Assembly (NCBI GenBank): GCA_039881145.1
Contig: JAYKKI010000126.1
Coordinates: forward strand, 2,720,001 to 2,784,000
Length of the DNA stretch: 64,000 nucleotides
Origin: Druceiella hillmani
Lineage: Eukaryota; Arthropoda; Insecta; Lepidoptera; Hepialidae
Direction of reading: 5' to 3'
Shown here: positions 38,405-50,725 of the stretch, piece after piece
Layout: each line of letters begins with the position of its first letter
How positions within the stretch are numbered: the first letter of the stretch is position 1
The notes under the pieces: generated by a model
Told to the model about the DNA's origin: nothing
Databases searched by the model: none
What the model saw: the letters and a program-made list of their open reading frames with translations, nothing else
Translations under genes and position numbers: made by a program

Positions 38405-38815
38405 AATTGTTACTCCTCTTTTCTATTTCCTTCCGATTTTCACTTACGTTGTAGCACCAAAGAGGAGTTTCGTTGGTGAAATTTAGTTTCCTATGTTAAA
38501 AGGAAAAATTTATTGCCCTACTTTCTCAGAAAAGCTCTCACTCTCTGTACGTGATGAGTAGGTACTCGCGCTCATCATCATTTTGCCTATACTGGCACCT
38601 AGAACCGAATTATAATAAAATGGCTCAATTACTTGATTGCGATTGCTCCAGAGTGCGATATGTTTTGTGATGAGTCAGAATAAACTTCCCAGAGAATGAC
38701 ATCTTTATATTTTCTGTGTTACGTTAACTTATGTGATATCTCATGTTATCTGTATTGAAGCTCAAAAAAAAAAAATAAGTAAATAACAAGTAAATAAATA
38801 AATAAAATAAATATT
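38405..38815 (+). repeat. Dispersed repeat family, copy B (partner of 20330-20746)
   Basis: Same order of landmarks as copy A: TACGTTGTAGCACC, GCTCTCACTCTCTGTACG, ATACTGGCACCTAGAACCGA, GCGATATGTTTTGTGATGA, GACATCTTTAT. It ends in a longer A-rich tail (AAAAAAATAAGTAAATAAC...) at about 38764-38815, supporting retroposition. Confidence 0.75.
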
Positions 38816-39359
38816 TTGCAATATTTTAAATTTTTATTTCCTCTATTTAAATGATGTTAAGATAAAGAAGAACTACCTATTAGATATATCCTGAAAAATT
38901 GTTTGTATAAACCACAAACCTGAAAAAGTGCAAGCCATAGAAGTCATTATGTACAACATATATAAAATTAAAAAAAGTAATCAGAAAGTTATAATAGGAG
39001 TGTGTGTACCTCAAAACCATTTTAAAAATTTGTCAAGTACGAATAGCGCTTGCAATACATTAGTTCCGTACACGCTTGGGAATAAATATACATATAAGTA
39101 TTTCCTATTAAATCATTTAAAAATATTAATATTGTTGTTGCTACATAAATATATTGCCTACTAAGTCTTTCACAGGCGTTCGATTAATTCGGAAATTATA
39201 AATTTTAAAATAATTGCTATAGTCATCCGGTAAAGTTTAAACATATCTCTAGTAATTGTAATTGTATAGCTCTGACCTACCTTTAGAACTATCAAATATA
39301 CAATTCTAAAGAACATACTATTTCGACCATTGTATAATAACAACTTGCTCTATTTTAAA
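38816..39359. other. AT-rich DNA without a supported gene
   Basis: Nothing recognised. Confidence 0.5.
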
Positions 39360-39563
39360 TGAAACTACGTGATGTAGTATTAATTCTACTTTCTTTAATT
39401 TCTTTACCACGATCTAGGTTTCGTTGTGTTACAACATCTTCAGGTGAGTAATTATTAAAGATCTTTGCTAACAGCCCACCTGAAGATGTTGTAATATAAC
39501 GAAACCTAGGTCGTGGTAAAGAACTTAAAGAAAGTAGAAATAATACTACATCACGTAGTTTCA
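39360..39563. mobile_element. 204-bp foldback element with 87-bp arms
   Basis: Arms 39360-39446 and 39477-39563 are reverse complements with about 5 mismatches in 87, around a 30-bp spacer. The inner ends contain CACCTGAAGATGTTGTA and ACGAAACCTAGGTCGTGG. No coding capacity. Structure and size fit a foldback or MITE-like element; no clear target duplication was found at the ends. Confidence 0.85.
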
Positions 39564-39809
39564 CTTAATTGTGAACAATGAATTTCTACAAAATTAACGT
39601 CAGATATACTCATCATTTGATAACTTGCTCTTTCAAGTCACATCACTACCCGACCCATGAAATTAAACATATATCGATGACTCTGTTTCCGCCATTTAAA
39701 ATTGTTATATCAATATGTTTTTAGTATTAATTAGTTAAATAGATATCGATATATTTCATCACTTTGCCAACGTTAAGTTTTCCGCCCAATGTCGAAGAAA
39801 ATTTATTAC

Positions 39810-39922
39810 AGCCGACAGACAGACCGATAGATGAGCATACAGTATTGCCTTTTTTTGTAAGGGTTCTATTTTTATAATTATAAGGGTTCTATTTTTTTTC
39901 TTTTGAGATATTGAACCCTAAA
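39810..39922. repeat. Lepidoptera-type dispersed repeat ('TAAGGGTTC...GAACCCT')
   Basis: A GACAGACAGACCG run is followed by a duplicated ATAAGGGTTCTATTTT and then TTTTGAGATATTGAACCCTA. The last two parts can pair as a hairpin. I recall this arrangement as a very common dispersed motif in moth and butterfly genomes; the family name is not certain. Confidence 0.6.
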
Positions 39923-40687
39923 ACGAATTTGAAATAACTATTCTGAGGTCTATGAGTCCAAATAATACGTTTTTCTTTTATTACTGTCCCTTTGTATCTT
40001 TTAGCTCCGGTATTGAGCTAAATTAATTTTGACGAAAAGTTCTCAGTAAAAACTTAGAGTCCAACTTAACAACAAAGGTATATATCGTAATTTAAGTTAA
40101 AGTAAATTTAGCGCGGGCAAGGGTCATTGAGGTTGCGGGCAAAAATTAGTGAGTATTTTATATAGATATGCACGACAGTCAACAGTTGCTGAGAATATAT
40201 ATCAAAGCGTGTTGATTATATTTTTGTTAATAGTTTCATTAAAAAAATCATTCAAAAATCTTTAAAGACTACAAGCAATCAACCAGGAAAGGCTTGATGG
40301 AAGCGAAGATGCCAAAATCATGTCTGCCAAATGCGGTCTTTTATCTGCAAGTGAATACTTGATGAGTTTATCACATGTCATGAAATGTTAATCAACCATT
40401 GATAATTTGAGTAGAAATAGTTAGTTCAAAAAAAGCTTCAAACTATTTAAAAAAAAAATTTTAAAAAACTACAATTCCTTTACTATACTTAAAAATATAT
40501 TTAAAAATATAGGAAAGATAGTTGTATTTAAAAAATATATAAATTAATAAAAAATTAAATTCTCTTCTGAATTATAAGTTAAAGAGTGTTTTTTATTATA
40601 TTATATTAATACCTATTAGCATATTTATAACGAATCTAATAAACGTAACTCAATGACTTTGGAATTAATCGGTTTTTTTTCCTTTCT

Positions 40688-40738
<51 letters not shown>

Positions 40739-43700
40739 CAAAGACAGATCTCCTATAATGTCGCTTGTGACCGTCCGTCTGTCACTCCTGGAGTTTCAAC
40801 AGTTTATACCTATGCACATAAAATTTGCAAATACATGCTTCAGATAAAAATTTAACATCTTTTTATACCGTTTTAAGATATATGGTTCTTAATATGTAGC
40901 GACAATTTGTTTCTACACTTTAAGCTATCTGTTAAAAAGAAGGGATAAAAAAGTTGTTTAACGTAGTTTGTGTGGGATATCATTAAAAAGGTATCTTTAA
41001 ATTAAGTTTAAGTTTGATTTACCTTTGTCATTTTTTTAACCCTGTTTACAAAATAATAAACTTCAAATTCTTTTAGAATAAGTATGTCCCATTCCATTTC
41101 CAAACCAGACTACGTAAAAATCTAGAAAAAAATCCCGAAAATAGATGTTGATGAGTATTTTCAAACGATAATTTTTCAAGAAATCCAACTTCACTAGTTT
41201 TGGCATTATACAAAAAAATACGTTAAATGTACGGAAATAACCCACATGGAAATTAATCAGCCAAGACAACTGAGCTTGCTAGTGTACTCAAGATATATTA
41301 ATACGATTTATTAAAATATGTTTCGTAATATTTAATTTTAAAAAAATACAGAAAATGAATCCCAATAGCAGGTCCAAATGCCGAAGTATTAGAATCTTTA
41401 TTTAGCTACCACAGATCTTTATTGGCACAAATTAGCACTACATGTTAATTTAAAAAATGTATGTAATTTAATTTTTTTTTATTTTCTACGAAACCCTAAT
41501 TTATTTTTCGTCCTATATGAACTGGATTTGTTTTTTAATATAATTCCTTTATAATTATTCACATTATGTTTCTTCGGCCAGGTAAACAAAGAAAAGCAAA
41601 AAAGAAAATAATACAATCTGAAGTTTTGAAATATAGTAAACTAACATCGATAACATCTATAGAAGGAATTGTCATTGATTATTGTCAATATACGGAGAAA
41701 AATTAAAAAAAAACATTTATATGAAAATTTTACGATCATAAACACTAACACATTTAGATATGTATTTTCCATATCACAAATAACGTTTGTACGGTAAATA
41801 TACTCAAAAGTATACCAGTTACCAGACTACAGTCATTATCTAGTATCAATTATCTGCAGCCAAGTGATAGCTGGTGTTCAAACGGTAGCCGTACGGTGAC
41901 TCATGAAAAGTAGGCTAAGTACTTGTCGCTATAGGCGAGTCGGCTGTTTCGGCAATTAATGTGAAGTAAAAGTAATTTGAGATGACGTGAAGCTATAGAA
42001 ATAGTTTAATATCATAAGTATTATATTTATGATTTACGTTCCTAATGTCTATTATACGTAACTAGAGCTAGTGACATATTAGTGGAAATTCTTCACTCTT
42101 TTTGAACCTTAATTTTCACTACAATATTTCCATAGATTGCTTTTCAAAATGTTTTTCAATTTTACCCTGTCCTTTGTCTGTAAATCTCTTTGTATCGATT
42201 CACAGTTTTTTATTAAGGACGCTTTTGGTTCATTGCGCAGTTCATTTTCAAGCGTCTGCAATACGTGTACAAATTCACTATTATGGCATATGCTTCAATA
42301 AGTTACCTTCCATAACACATAACCTGCCTCTCCCGTCGCTTGCTATCTTGCGTTACTCTCGCACGCACGTTTGAATTTAACTCTAAGTTAGTATCAAGGG
42401 GTGTTTTCTTGACTAATTGTTAAGGTCTGGTAGAAGTTTTAGAAACTTTGGATGTGACAAAGAGAACAGTACATATTGTTATTATTTTACTAAGATCGGT
42501 ATGCGAGGTAATGGTTTTAATGTTATTTTCAGTGTTTTGACTATAGAGAGCCAATTAAAAGTACCTATATAAGACTTCCATCATATTTAATACCCACAAT
42601 ATGAAATCATGAAAAAGGATAGCTCGGGAAAAATTATTTTAACATATTTCCACGCCAATACAACTAGTAATGTTTCAAACTTAGAAACTGGAAAATCGTT
42701 TATATCATATTTACCCAGAGAGGTGGTAAAGAAGTTACAGAACTGTTGATTCATCTGTCAGAGATTTCTAACTCTTAAATGGAATAATAACTAACAAACT
42801 TTAATTTGCTGTTTAGTATTTTGACCTAACACAAAAAATCATACTTAATATTACGTAACACTTTTATTTTAAAGTGGGTTCCCATGTATATTCTTAAAAA
42901 AATTCTACCTAAATATTTAGAGTGTAATTGAAAACAGATCTCTAAGTAAAGGAGAAATATACTAAATATGTAAAGTTGCTCTTCTCAGATTCATTTTACT
43001 ACAAGGTCTAACTTTTTAATAATTAAATTCCTAGTAAATGTCGCTAATATTCAATACATGAGCAAAAAATGGGATCCGTAACATATCTCCTTCTTCCCGC
43101 GCAATCGTTCCTACTGGTATTAGATACTGTAGTCGACTGTTAGTAGGCATGTATGGAGAGATGAGGGAACTCGTGAGTTGCTACACTTGCTTGTTGTATG
43201 TGCCGTTTCTAAAAGTCCGCGCACCGTTTGTGCACGTAATTTTGCAATCGGCGTCGTTTGCGAGCCGACTTTTTATAAACGTTAGTCATAAAGAGTTGAG
43301 ACTTCAATTTCCTGTTTCCAATTGAACTTTATTTTGCCGACCTAAGAGAAAATGCTAAAGTTACGAATTCTTTGCAACTTTTCTCAATTTTATTTATTTC
43401 ACATAAAGACGTACAAGTACCCAGGAATTAGTTATAGGTGATATTTCTCAGCTAAGTATAAAACAAATTTTAAAAAATCGTGATTATCAGGCAAACAATT
43501 GTGAACAATAAATCATATTTATAGGTACATAAATACATTTGGTTAATGCTAGTTGGTTCCTGGACGCTATATAACAGATTAGTTGTTTGAAATTTAATTC
43601 CATGTATTGTTGTTTATTTATATCTGTAAATTTATAAATAAGACATATAATAATAAATAAAGGTATTAAAGATATTTCTTATTTGTAAAGTTTTTATTAA

Positions 43701-43985
43701 TTATAATTTCTTTAAGTTATATTAAACAAACTATATCTTATCCTCTTCCAACGCTAAAAGACTGCAATTTATTCTGACGTACCCATGTCACGTTTTGGGG
43801 CCGCTTGAAATGAAAAAAAAGTAATATCAAACGGACGTACGTCTCAATAATAGCACGGAAATTTTATAGCCGAAATTAATCAGTAAGTTAAAGACAGGAA
43901 ATGTTAATGCTTCAGAAAGGAGTTCTTCAGTTTTTAACCAAATACGATGAGGTTGAAGGAAGAGTTATAAAATTAGATCTACGCA

Positions 43986-43987
<2 letters not shown>
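39923..43987. other. AT-rich DNA; TA array and two GC-richer pockets
   Basis: Apart from the (TA)n array at 40691-40732, there are GC-richer pockets at about 41850-41960 and 43080-43290. The latter contains CGCGCACCGTTTGTGCACG and CGGCGTCGTTTGCGAGCCGA. No exon, transposon or RNA gene is recognised. The pockets could be regulatory. Confidence 0.45.
40691..40732. repeat. (TA)n microsatellite
   Basis: Pure TA tract of about 42 bp. Confidence 0.96.

Positions 43988-44049
<62 letters not shown>
43988..44049. repeat. (TA)n microsatellite
   Basis: Pure TA tract of about 55 bp, then TTTATATAA. Confidence 0.96.
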
Positions 44050-44345
44050 ATCTATGTATATAGATAAACTCAGTGCATTCACTAAACTAAACCGTCAATC
44101 TGATTTCCGCTAAAGAGACATACTTTGATTTGTTTAATAGCGCAGGTAATATATTACCTACATTTATACAAGATTCATAAAGCTATAATTATTTGCAAGA
44201 AATCCATTATAATTATTATAGTACGTTATAGGATAAAAGGCTTACGTGAGGATGTTATGGCACATTGCGCCCGACTCATTTTAAAGTTAAATAAAACTGC
44301 AGTTATCAATCGTTAATACGAGTAGATTATTTATTAATACACAAA

Positions 44346-44691
44346 TTTCTACATAAAACAGAACGGCGTTTAATTTTTTTAAGAAACAAAACAGAACGGC
44401 GTTTAAATTTTTTAAGAAACAATCCAGAACGGTGTTTAAATTTTTTAAGAAACAAAACAGAACGGTGTTTAAATTTTTTAAGAAACAAAACAGAACGGCG
44501 TTTAAATTTTTTAAGAAACAATCCAGAACGGTGTTTAAATTTTTTAAGAAACAAAACAGAACGGTGTTTAAATTTTTTAAGAAACAAGGCAGAACGGCGT
44601 TTAAATTTTCTAAGAAACAAAACAGAACGGTGTTTAAATTTTATAAGAAGCAAAACAGAACGGCGTTTAAATTTTTTAAGAAACATTAAAA
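44346..44691. repeat. 33-bp minisatellite, about 10 copies
   Basis: Unit CAGAACGGYGTTTAAATTTT followed by TTAAGAAACAAAA, 33 bp per unit. Because 33 is a multiple of three, both strands stay open: an 11-residue FKFFKKQNRTV-type repeat on + and FLKKFKRRSVL on -. Alternating CGGCG/CGGTG and AAAACAG/ATCCAG variants show a short higher-order pattern. I treat it as non-coding because no gene context surrounds it. Confidence 0.93.
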
Positions 44692-45302
44692 CCTCTAGGA
44701 TGTTTAGACTTAAATGATCTTTTTAACCTAAGGAGGCGTTTCGTAATACTATAGTAAACATTTTTTACGTGACAAAACACTTCAAAGTAATATTAGTCAA
44801 ATATTTTGCTTATTACTAATGAAAATGATTAAACTTTTAAAATAAATCAACAATTAGCCTGTTGTTTTGGCAACGTCGTCTGTCCGTCCATCTGTCGGTC
44901 CGTTCGTTTGTTTGTCAAAGATTTTTAACTTCTTAATGAAATAAGACAGAAACTTGAAATTCACATATTAGGTACGTGTAGTTTCTTTGTTAAAAACTAA
45001 AAATAGTATTTAAAATGATTTAACTTTATATTTTAAAATACTCTCAAGTATAAAAGAAGATTGAAAATAATTTTTCTTTGCAAAGGCATGAGGATAATCG
45101 GTGTAAAGTAAAATCTAGTTTTAATTTTTCTCGGAAAAACTACAATTTGGTGCTAAGTAAAACAAAATTTGTCAATTTTTATCTCATTTTGATATAAAGA
45201 CTGTGTTATGACACTATTACGTAGAAAGCTTTAGTTCGGCTCCAATGATTGTCACAGCCTGTATTTAAAGGATAATGATTAAAGAGAACTAATTATAAAG
45301 TA
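44692..45302. other. AT-rich spacer with a CTGTCCGTCC run
   Basis: A CGTCTGTCCGTCCATCTGTC run at about 44876-44895 is typical of short insect dispersed repeats. No gene. Confidence 0.5.
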
Positions 45303-45491
45303 CTAGCTGCGCCCGCGGCTTCACCCGATGTCAAAAATTGAAAAAAAATCTAAAACGAGATCACAGCGCTGCCTACCGGATCAAATTATGAATCTAAACC
45401 ATTCTCGAATCAACTTAATCATACACACAAAATTTCATAAAAATCAGTTTAGCCGTTTAGGAAGAATTTAGTCACATACACACGAACAGAA

Positions 45492-45545
<54 letters not shown>

Positions 45546-45546
45546 A
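45303..45546 (-). mobile_element. 244-bp non-autonomous mini-Helitron with internal (TA)n
   Basis: On the minus strand it begins TCTTTATATATA at 45546 and ends with GCGCAGCTAG at 45303. The flanks are A before and T after, as Helitrons require. The 3' end has the GTGAAGCCGCGGG motif known from abundant lepidopteran Helitron-type repeats, though its hairpin is degraded here. The interior carries the common TTTAGCCGTTTAGGAAG block. The (TA)n tract at 45494-45543 lies just inside the 5' end. No coding capacity. Confidence 0.68.
45494..45543. repeat. (TA)n microsatellite inside the mini-Helitron 5' end
   Basis: Pure TA tract of about 48 bp located within the mobile element, so it was probably seeded by the element's own TATATATA terminus. 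Confidence 0.93.
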
Positions 45547-45624
45547 TAAAAAATATGAATAATAAAACTAAGATATTATAAAACGGAGATACAAATAAAC
45601 TAGGATATATTTTCTTACTAAAGA

Positions 45625-48040
45625 CAACATTAATATTGGCAAATACTTTAATAAATACGCTACATACCTCTAAATGTTTAAACTTTCCTATGTACGTAAC
45701 TGTTATAAATACTGAATTCTTCTACTCGTATTTGACAGATTTATTTTTTACTACATCTTTTCTTTTACTACTAGTCTATTTTCACAATATTAATATTGGC
45801 AAATACTTTAATGAAAACGCTACATACCTCTAAATGTTTAAAATTTCCTATGTACGTAATTGTTATAAATACTGAATCCTTCTACTCGTATTTGACAGAT
45901 TTATTTTCTACTACATCTTTTCTTTTACTACTGGTCTATTTTTACAATATTAATATTGGCAAATATTTTAATAAAAACGATACATACCTCTAAATGTTTA
46001 AAATTTCCTATGTACGTAATTGTTATAAATACTGAATCCTTCTACTCGTATTTGACAGATTTATTTTCTACTACCTACATTTTTTCTTTTACTACTAGTC
46101 TATTTTCACAATATTAATATTGGCAAATACTTTAGTAAAAACGCTACATACCTCTAAATGTTTAAAATTTCCTATGTACGTAATTGTTATAAATACTGAA
46201 TCCTTCTACTCGTATTTGACATATTTATTTTCTACTACATCTTTTCTTTTTCTACTAGTCTGTTTTCACATTATTAATATTGGCAAATACTTTAATGAAA
46301 ACGCTACATACCTCTAAATGTTTAAAATTTCCTATGTGCGTAATTGTTATAAATACTGAATCCTTCTACTCGTATTTGACAGATTTATTTTCTACTACAT
46401 CTTTTCTTTTACTACTGGTCTATTTTTACAATATTAATATTGGCAAATATTTTAATAAAAACGATACACACCTCTAAATGTTTAAAATTTCCTATGTACG
46501 TAATTGTTATAAATACTGAATCCTTCTACTCGTATTTGACAGATTTATTTTCTACTACCTACATTTTTTCTTTTACTACTAGTCTATTTTCACAATATTA
46601 ATATTGGCAAATACTTTAATAAAAACGCTACATACCTCTAAATGTTTAAAATGTCCTATGTACGTAATTGTTATAAATACTGCATCCTTCTACTCGTATT
46701 TGACATATTTATTTTCTACAACATCTTTTCTTTTTCTACTAGTCTGTTTTCACATTATTAATATTGGCAAATACTTTAATGAAAACGCTACATACCTCTA
46801 AATGTTTAAAACGTCCTATGTACGTAATTGTTATAAATACTGAATCCTTCTACTCGTATTTGACATATTTATTTTCTACTACATCTTTTCTTTTTCTACT
46901 AGTCTGTTTTCACATTATTAATATTGGCAAATACTTTAATGAAAACGCTACATACCTCTAAATGTTTAAAATTTCCTATGTGCGTAATTGTTATAAATAC
47001 TGAATCCTTCTACTCGTATTTGGCAGATTTATTTTCTACTACATCTTTTCTTTTACTACTGGTCTATTTTTACAATATTAATATTGGCAAATATTTTAAT
47101 AAAAACGATACATACCTCTAAATGTTTAAAATTTCCTATGTACGTAATTGTTATAAATACTGAATCCTTCTACTCGTATTTGACAGATTTATTTTCTACT
47201 ACCTACATTTTTTCTTTTACTACTAGTCTATTTTCACAATATTAATATTGGCAAATACTTTAATAAAAACGCTACATACCTCTAAATGTTTAAAATGTCC
47301 TATGTACGTAATTGTTATAAATACTGCATCCTTCTACTCGTATTTGACATATTTATTTTCTACTACATCTTTTCTTTTTCTACTAGTCTGTTTTCACATT
47401 ATTAATATTGGCAAATACTTTAATGAAAACGCTACATACCTCTAAATGTTTAAAACGTCCTATGTACGTAATTGTTATAAATACTGGACACATCTACTCA
47501 TATTTGACAGGTTTATTTTCTACCACGTCTTTTCTTTTACTACTAGTCCATTTTTACAATATTAATATTGGCAAATATTTTATTAAAAACGCTACATACC
47601 TCTAAATGTTTAAAATTTCCCATGTATGTAATAGTTATAAATACGGAATCCTTCTACTCGTATTTGACAGATTTATTTTCTACTACCTACATTTTTTCTT
47701 TTACTACTAGTCTATTTTCACAATATTAATATTGGCAAATACTTTAATAAAAACGCTACATACCTCTAAATGTTTAAAATGTCCTATGTACGTAATTGTT
47801 ATAAATACTGCATCCTTCTACTCGTATTTGACATATTTATTTTCTACTACATCTTTTCTTTTTCTACTAGTCTGTTTTCACATTATTAATATTGGCAAAT
47901 ACTTTAATGAAAACGCTACATACCTCTAAATGTTTAAAATTTCCTATGTGCGTAATTGTTATAAATACTGAATCCTTCTACTCGTATTTGACAGATTTAT
48001 TTTCTACTACATCTTTTCTTTGACTACTAGTCTATTTTCA
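45625..48040. repeat. 160-bp satellite array, 15 units, trimeric 484-bp higher-order repeat
   Basis: The ATTAATATTGGCAAATA landmark recurs at 160- or 164-bp steps; frame starts fall at 45636, 45796, 45956, 46120, 46280, 46440, 46604, 46764, 46924, 47084, 47248, 47408, 47568, 47732 and 47892. The 164-bp units carry an extra CTAC (CTACCTACATTTTTT). They occur every third unit, giving a 484-bp trimer repeated about five times, with one extra 160-bp unit at 46764. Each 160-bp unit starts a 65-codon TTG-initiated frame (MANTL...) that ends in the next unit; this is a by-product of the repeat. Confidence 0.97.
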
Positions 48041-48817
48041 CATAGCTTCAGTTTCTAAGTACTCTTCTCCAAATTTCTTTCTCTTCTTGACAATTTTACG
48101 TTTCTGCATATTTTCTGATAAGGTTAAAATTACAGCCTTAAATTTCTGAATGTAATTTAAGTACCGAATTTATTTCGGACAACACTTTTCCTGGTATTTC
48201 TTGTGAAGGCTTAGAAAGTAGGTCGGGACATTTTTGAGGAGTTTTTCGACTCGAAGGAAATGTAGAAAAATCTCTTATTGTATTCTCGACATTCATAGCT
48301 TATTTAACCAATTTGTTCTATTTCTGAGGTTATCGTTGGTACCGGCATGTGTGTATATAATGTTTCAACCACTATAACACTAACCAAATCTGTTAAAACC
48401 GCAAATATTTCGACCCAAATTTGATTCTAATCTGTGTTTCTTTATAACTAAATAAATAAAAACAAGAGCATGAAACTTTACAAAATGATTTATTACGCTT
48501 TCACAACCAGAGCGTTTTATAAATGTGGTACTGCAAAAAGCCTCGTCCAAAATATGAAATCGCAAATCTGCTAACCGCAACTAATGTGATAAAAGAGAGA
48601 TTGCTTATTGTACTTTCCGAAATAACCCAACAAATCACAACCGGTTGTTAGCCGTGTCTGCATTCGACTACCGTGCATACGCTAAGTACACGTTGTCGTC
48701 ACTCGCCTATCTTTTATGAATACTCTCTGTTCTGTGGTATGAATGCGAGCGTAGTGTCGACTGAATAACTGGCACAGTGCCTTATAAGCAATTACACGTA
48801 GCTTACCCTTAGCATCT

Positions 48818-48820
<3 letters not shown>
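48041..48820. other. Mostly unique AT-rich DNA
   Basis: No gene supported. A 66-codon minus frame at 48380-48580 has no recognised domain. Confidence 0.5.

Positions 48821-48870
<50 letters not shown>
48821..48870. repeat. (TA)n microsatellite
   Basis: Pure TA tract of 50 bp. Confidence 0.96.
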
Positions 48871-48872
<2 letters not shown>

Positions 48873-49069
48873 CATATTCATGAATATCTAATTTATTGTA
48901 TTCAAGCAAAATCCACAGTTTAATATATGATTGCTCTAGTAGCAATTTTAAATGGAATATACAAACTTGATTTCTATCTCGGGAAAGATAAAATAACTTG
49001 TCGTCACAAAACTTTTCTATCAGAAAGTAAAATTGATTACGTCATTTTAATAAGCAGGCTGACAACACT

Positions 49070-49074
49070 CCGCT

Positions 49075-49136
<62 letters not shown>

Positions 49137-49141
49137 AGCGG
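49070..49141. repeat. Perfect 72-bp palindrome: (TA)n bounded by inverted CCGCTTACA
   Basis: The tract reads CCGCTTACA, then 27 TA units, then TGTAAGCGG. The whole 72 bp is its own reverse complement. Unlike the other TA arrays in the window, the bounding non-TA bases are also symmetric, which suggests a small inverted-repeat element or a fold-back replication product. Confidence 0.93.
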
Positions 49142-50071
49142 CTATATTCAGAATGAAACAATACCATGTATTGTGCCTAGGGCATCAGGCACCACATACA
49201 CCCACACGCGCACATACTTACACAGAATCACTGTGTTACAATAACGATTAAGTGATCATCTGTCATTCGGAGCAAAATAGAGTTAAAATAACTAGTATTT
49301 CATATTATACCTGCATCTTTTATATTTTTTCAGTAAATTTAATTCACTGAATAAGTTACTGATTCTTCTCTGCCTTTATTTTATTGGATTACTATTATAA
49401 ATATGCATTTTCATAGTGATAGGAATGTTTGTTGCTCCGTAGACTGTCATTTGAAAAAATAACATAATTATGAACGGTAGGCTGAAACCAATTCTGAAAC
49501 TAATAAATATATTGCACACCTGAAAAAAAAAATTGGTATGCTGGCCTTGATGATAATTACGCTTTTTTGCTTCTACAGATGAAAGAAAATTCTGAAAAAC
49601 AGCGCCCTTACGAAAAAATATCTGCTCTTCACGATCTTAATAAACAAATCGATTTGAGAAGCACTTTTATTTTGAAAGGCCATCAAATATCAAATTTATA
49701 ACGCCACTTAATATTGTTGCTTTTTTAAATTTTCGAATTTGTTTTTAATATAAATTCGTGTTTGTGTTGGTATATTCTGTGTTTAATGTCATTAAAATGA
49801 AATCGAAACAATTTTAACGAGCAGTTTATTACAAAAACGCAGTTTGGATGGGAAATGTTCTTCGAATAATTTGTTTGTTAGAAAATAATCACGAGCGAAA
49901 ATAATTTTTGGTCCATATATATTTTTTAATGTATATTTTCCATTTAATAATCAATACACACTAAAATTTCCATTCATATTAAACTGCATTTGTTCCGATC
50001 AAAGTAATTCGACAAATTCAGATAAGTAGTTTATATTTACTTCCTATGGTAATATTTCCTACCTAAACTGA
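49142..50071. other. AT-rich DNA without a supported gene
   Basis: Nothing recognised. Confidence 0.5.
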
Positions 50072-50725
50072 CTGTGATGTGCTGTAGTTTTAACTACATC
50101 ACTTCCTGGGACATATTGTAGTTTTACCTATGTTTAGGACGTATTATAGTTTTACCTACGCCACTGACTGGGACGTCTTGTATTTTATCTATGCCACTAA
50201 CTGGGACGTATCGTAGTTTTACCTACGACACTGCCTAGAACGTATTGTGGTTTACCTATGTCACTGCCTGGGGCGTATTATAGTTTTACCCACGTAACTG
50301 CCTGGGACTTATTGTAGGTTTATTTACGCCACTGACGGACGTATCGTAGTTTTTCCTATGTCACTTCCTGGGACGTATTGTTGTTTCACCTACGGCAATG
50401 CCTGGGACGTATTGTAGTTTTACCTTCGCCACTAACTGGGACTTATTGCAATTTTACCTACGCTACTGGCTGGAATGTATTGTAGTTTTATCTACGCCAT
50501 TGATTGGGGCGGATTGTATTTTACCTATGCCACTGCCTGAGATGTATTGTAGTCTTACCTACGACACTACCTGGGACCTATTGTAGTTTTACCTACTGCA
50601 CTGCCGGGACGTATTGTAATTTTACATACGCCACTGACTGGACATATTGCAGTTTTATCCACGCCTTTGACAGAAACGTATTGTAATTTTGCTCACGCCA
50701 CTGATTGGAACTTATTTTAGTTTTA
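50072..50725. repeat. 34-bp minisatellite, about 18-19 diverged copies
   Basis: The unit is approximately GGGACGTATTGTAGTTTTAC followed by CTACGCCACTGCCT. Single-base indels between copies keep any reading frame from persisting. The array is GC-richer than its surroundings. Confidence 0.94.

Noticed and set aside
44327..44689. Lys/Phe/Arg-rich repeat proteins on both strands
   Set aside because: A 33-bp tandem unit keeps both strands open; no promoter, splice site or family supports translation.
45636..47929. Family of ten near-identical 65-codon reading frames (MANTL...)
   Set aside because: They start at TTG, overlap the next unit, are broken in every third unit by the 4-bp insertion, and follow satellite periodicity rather than gene structure.
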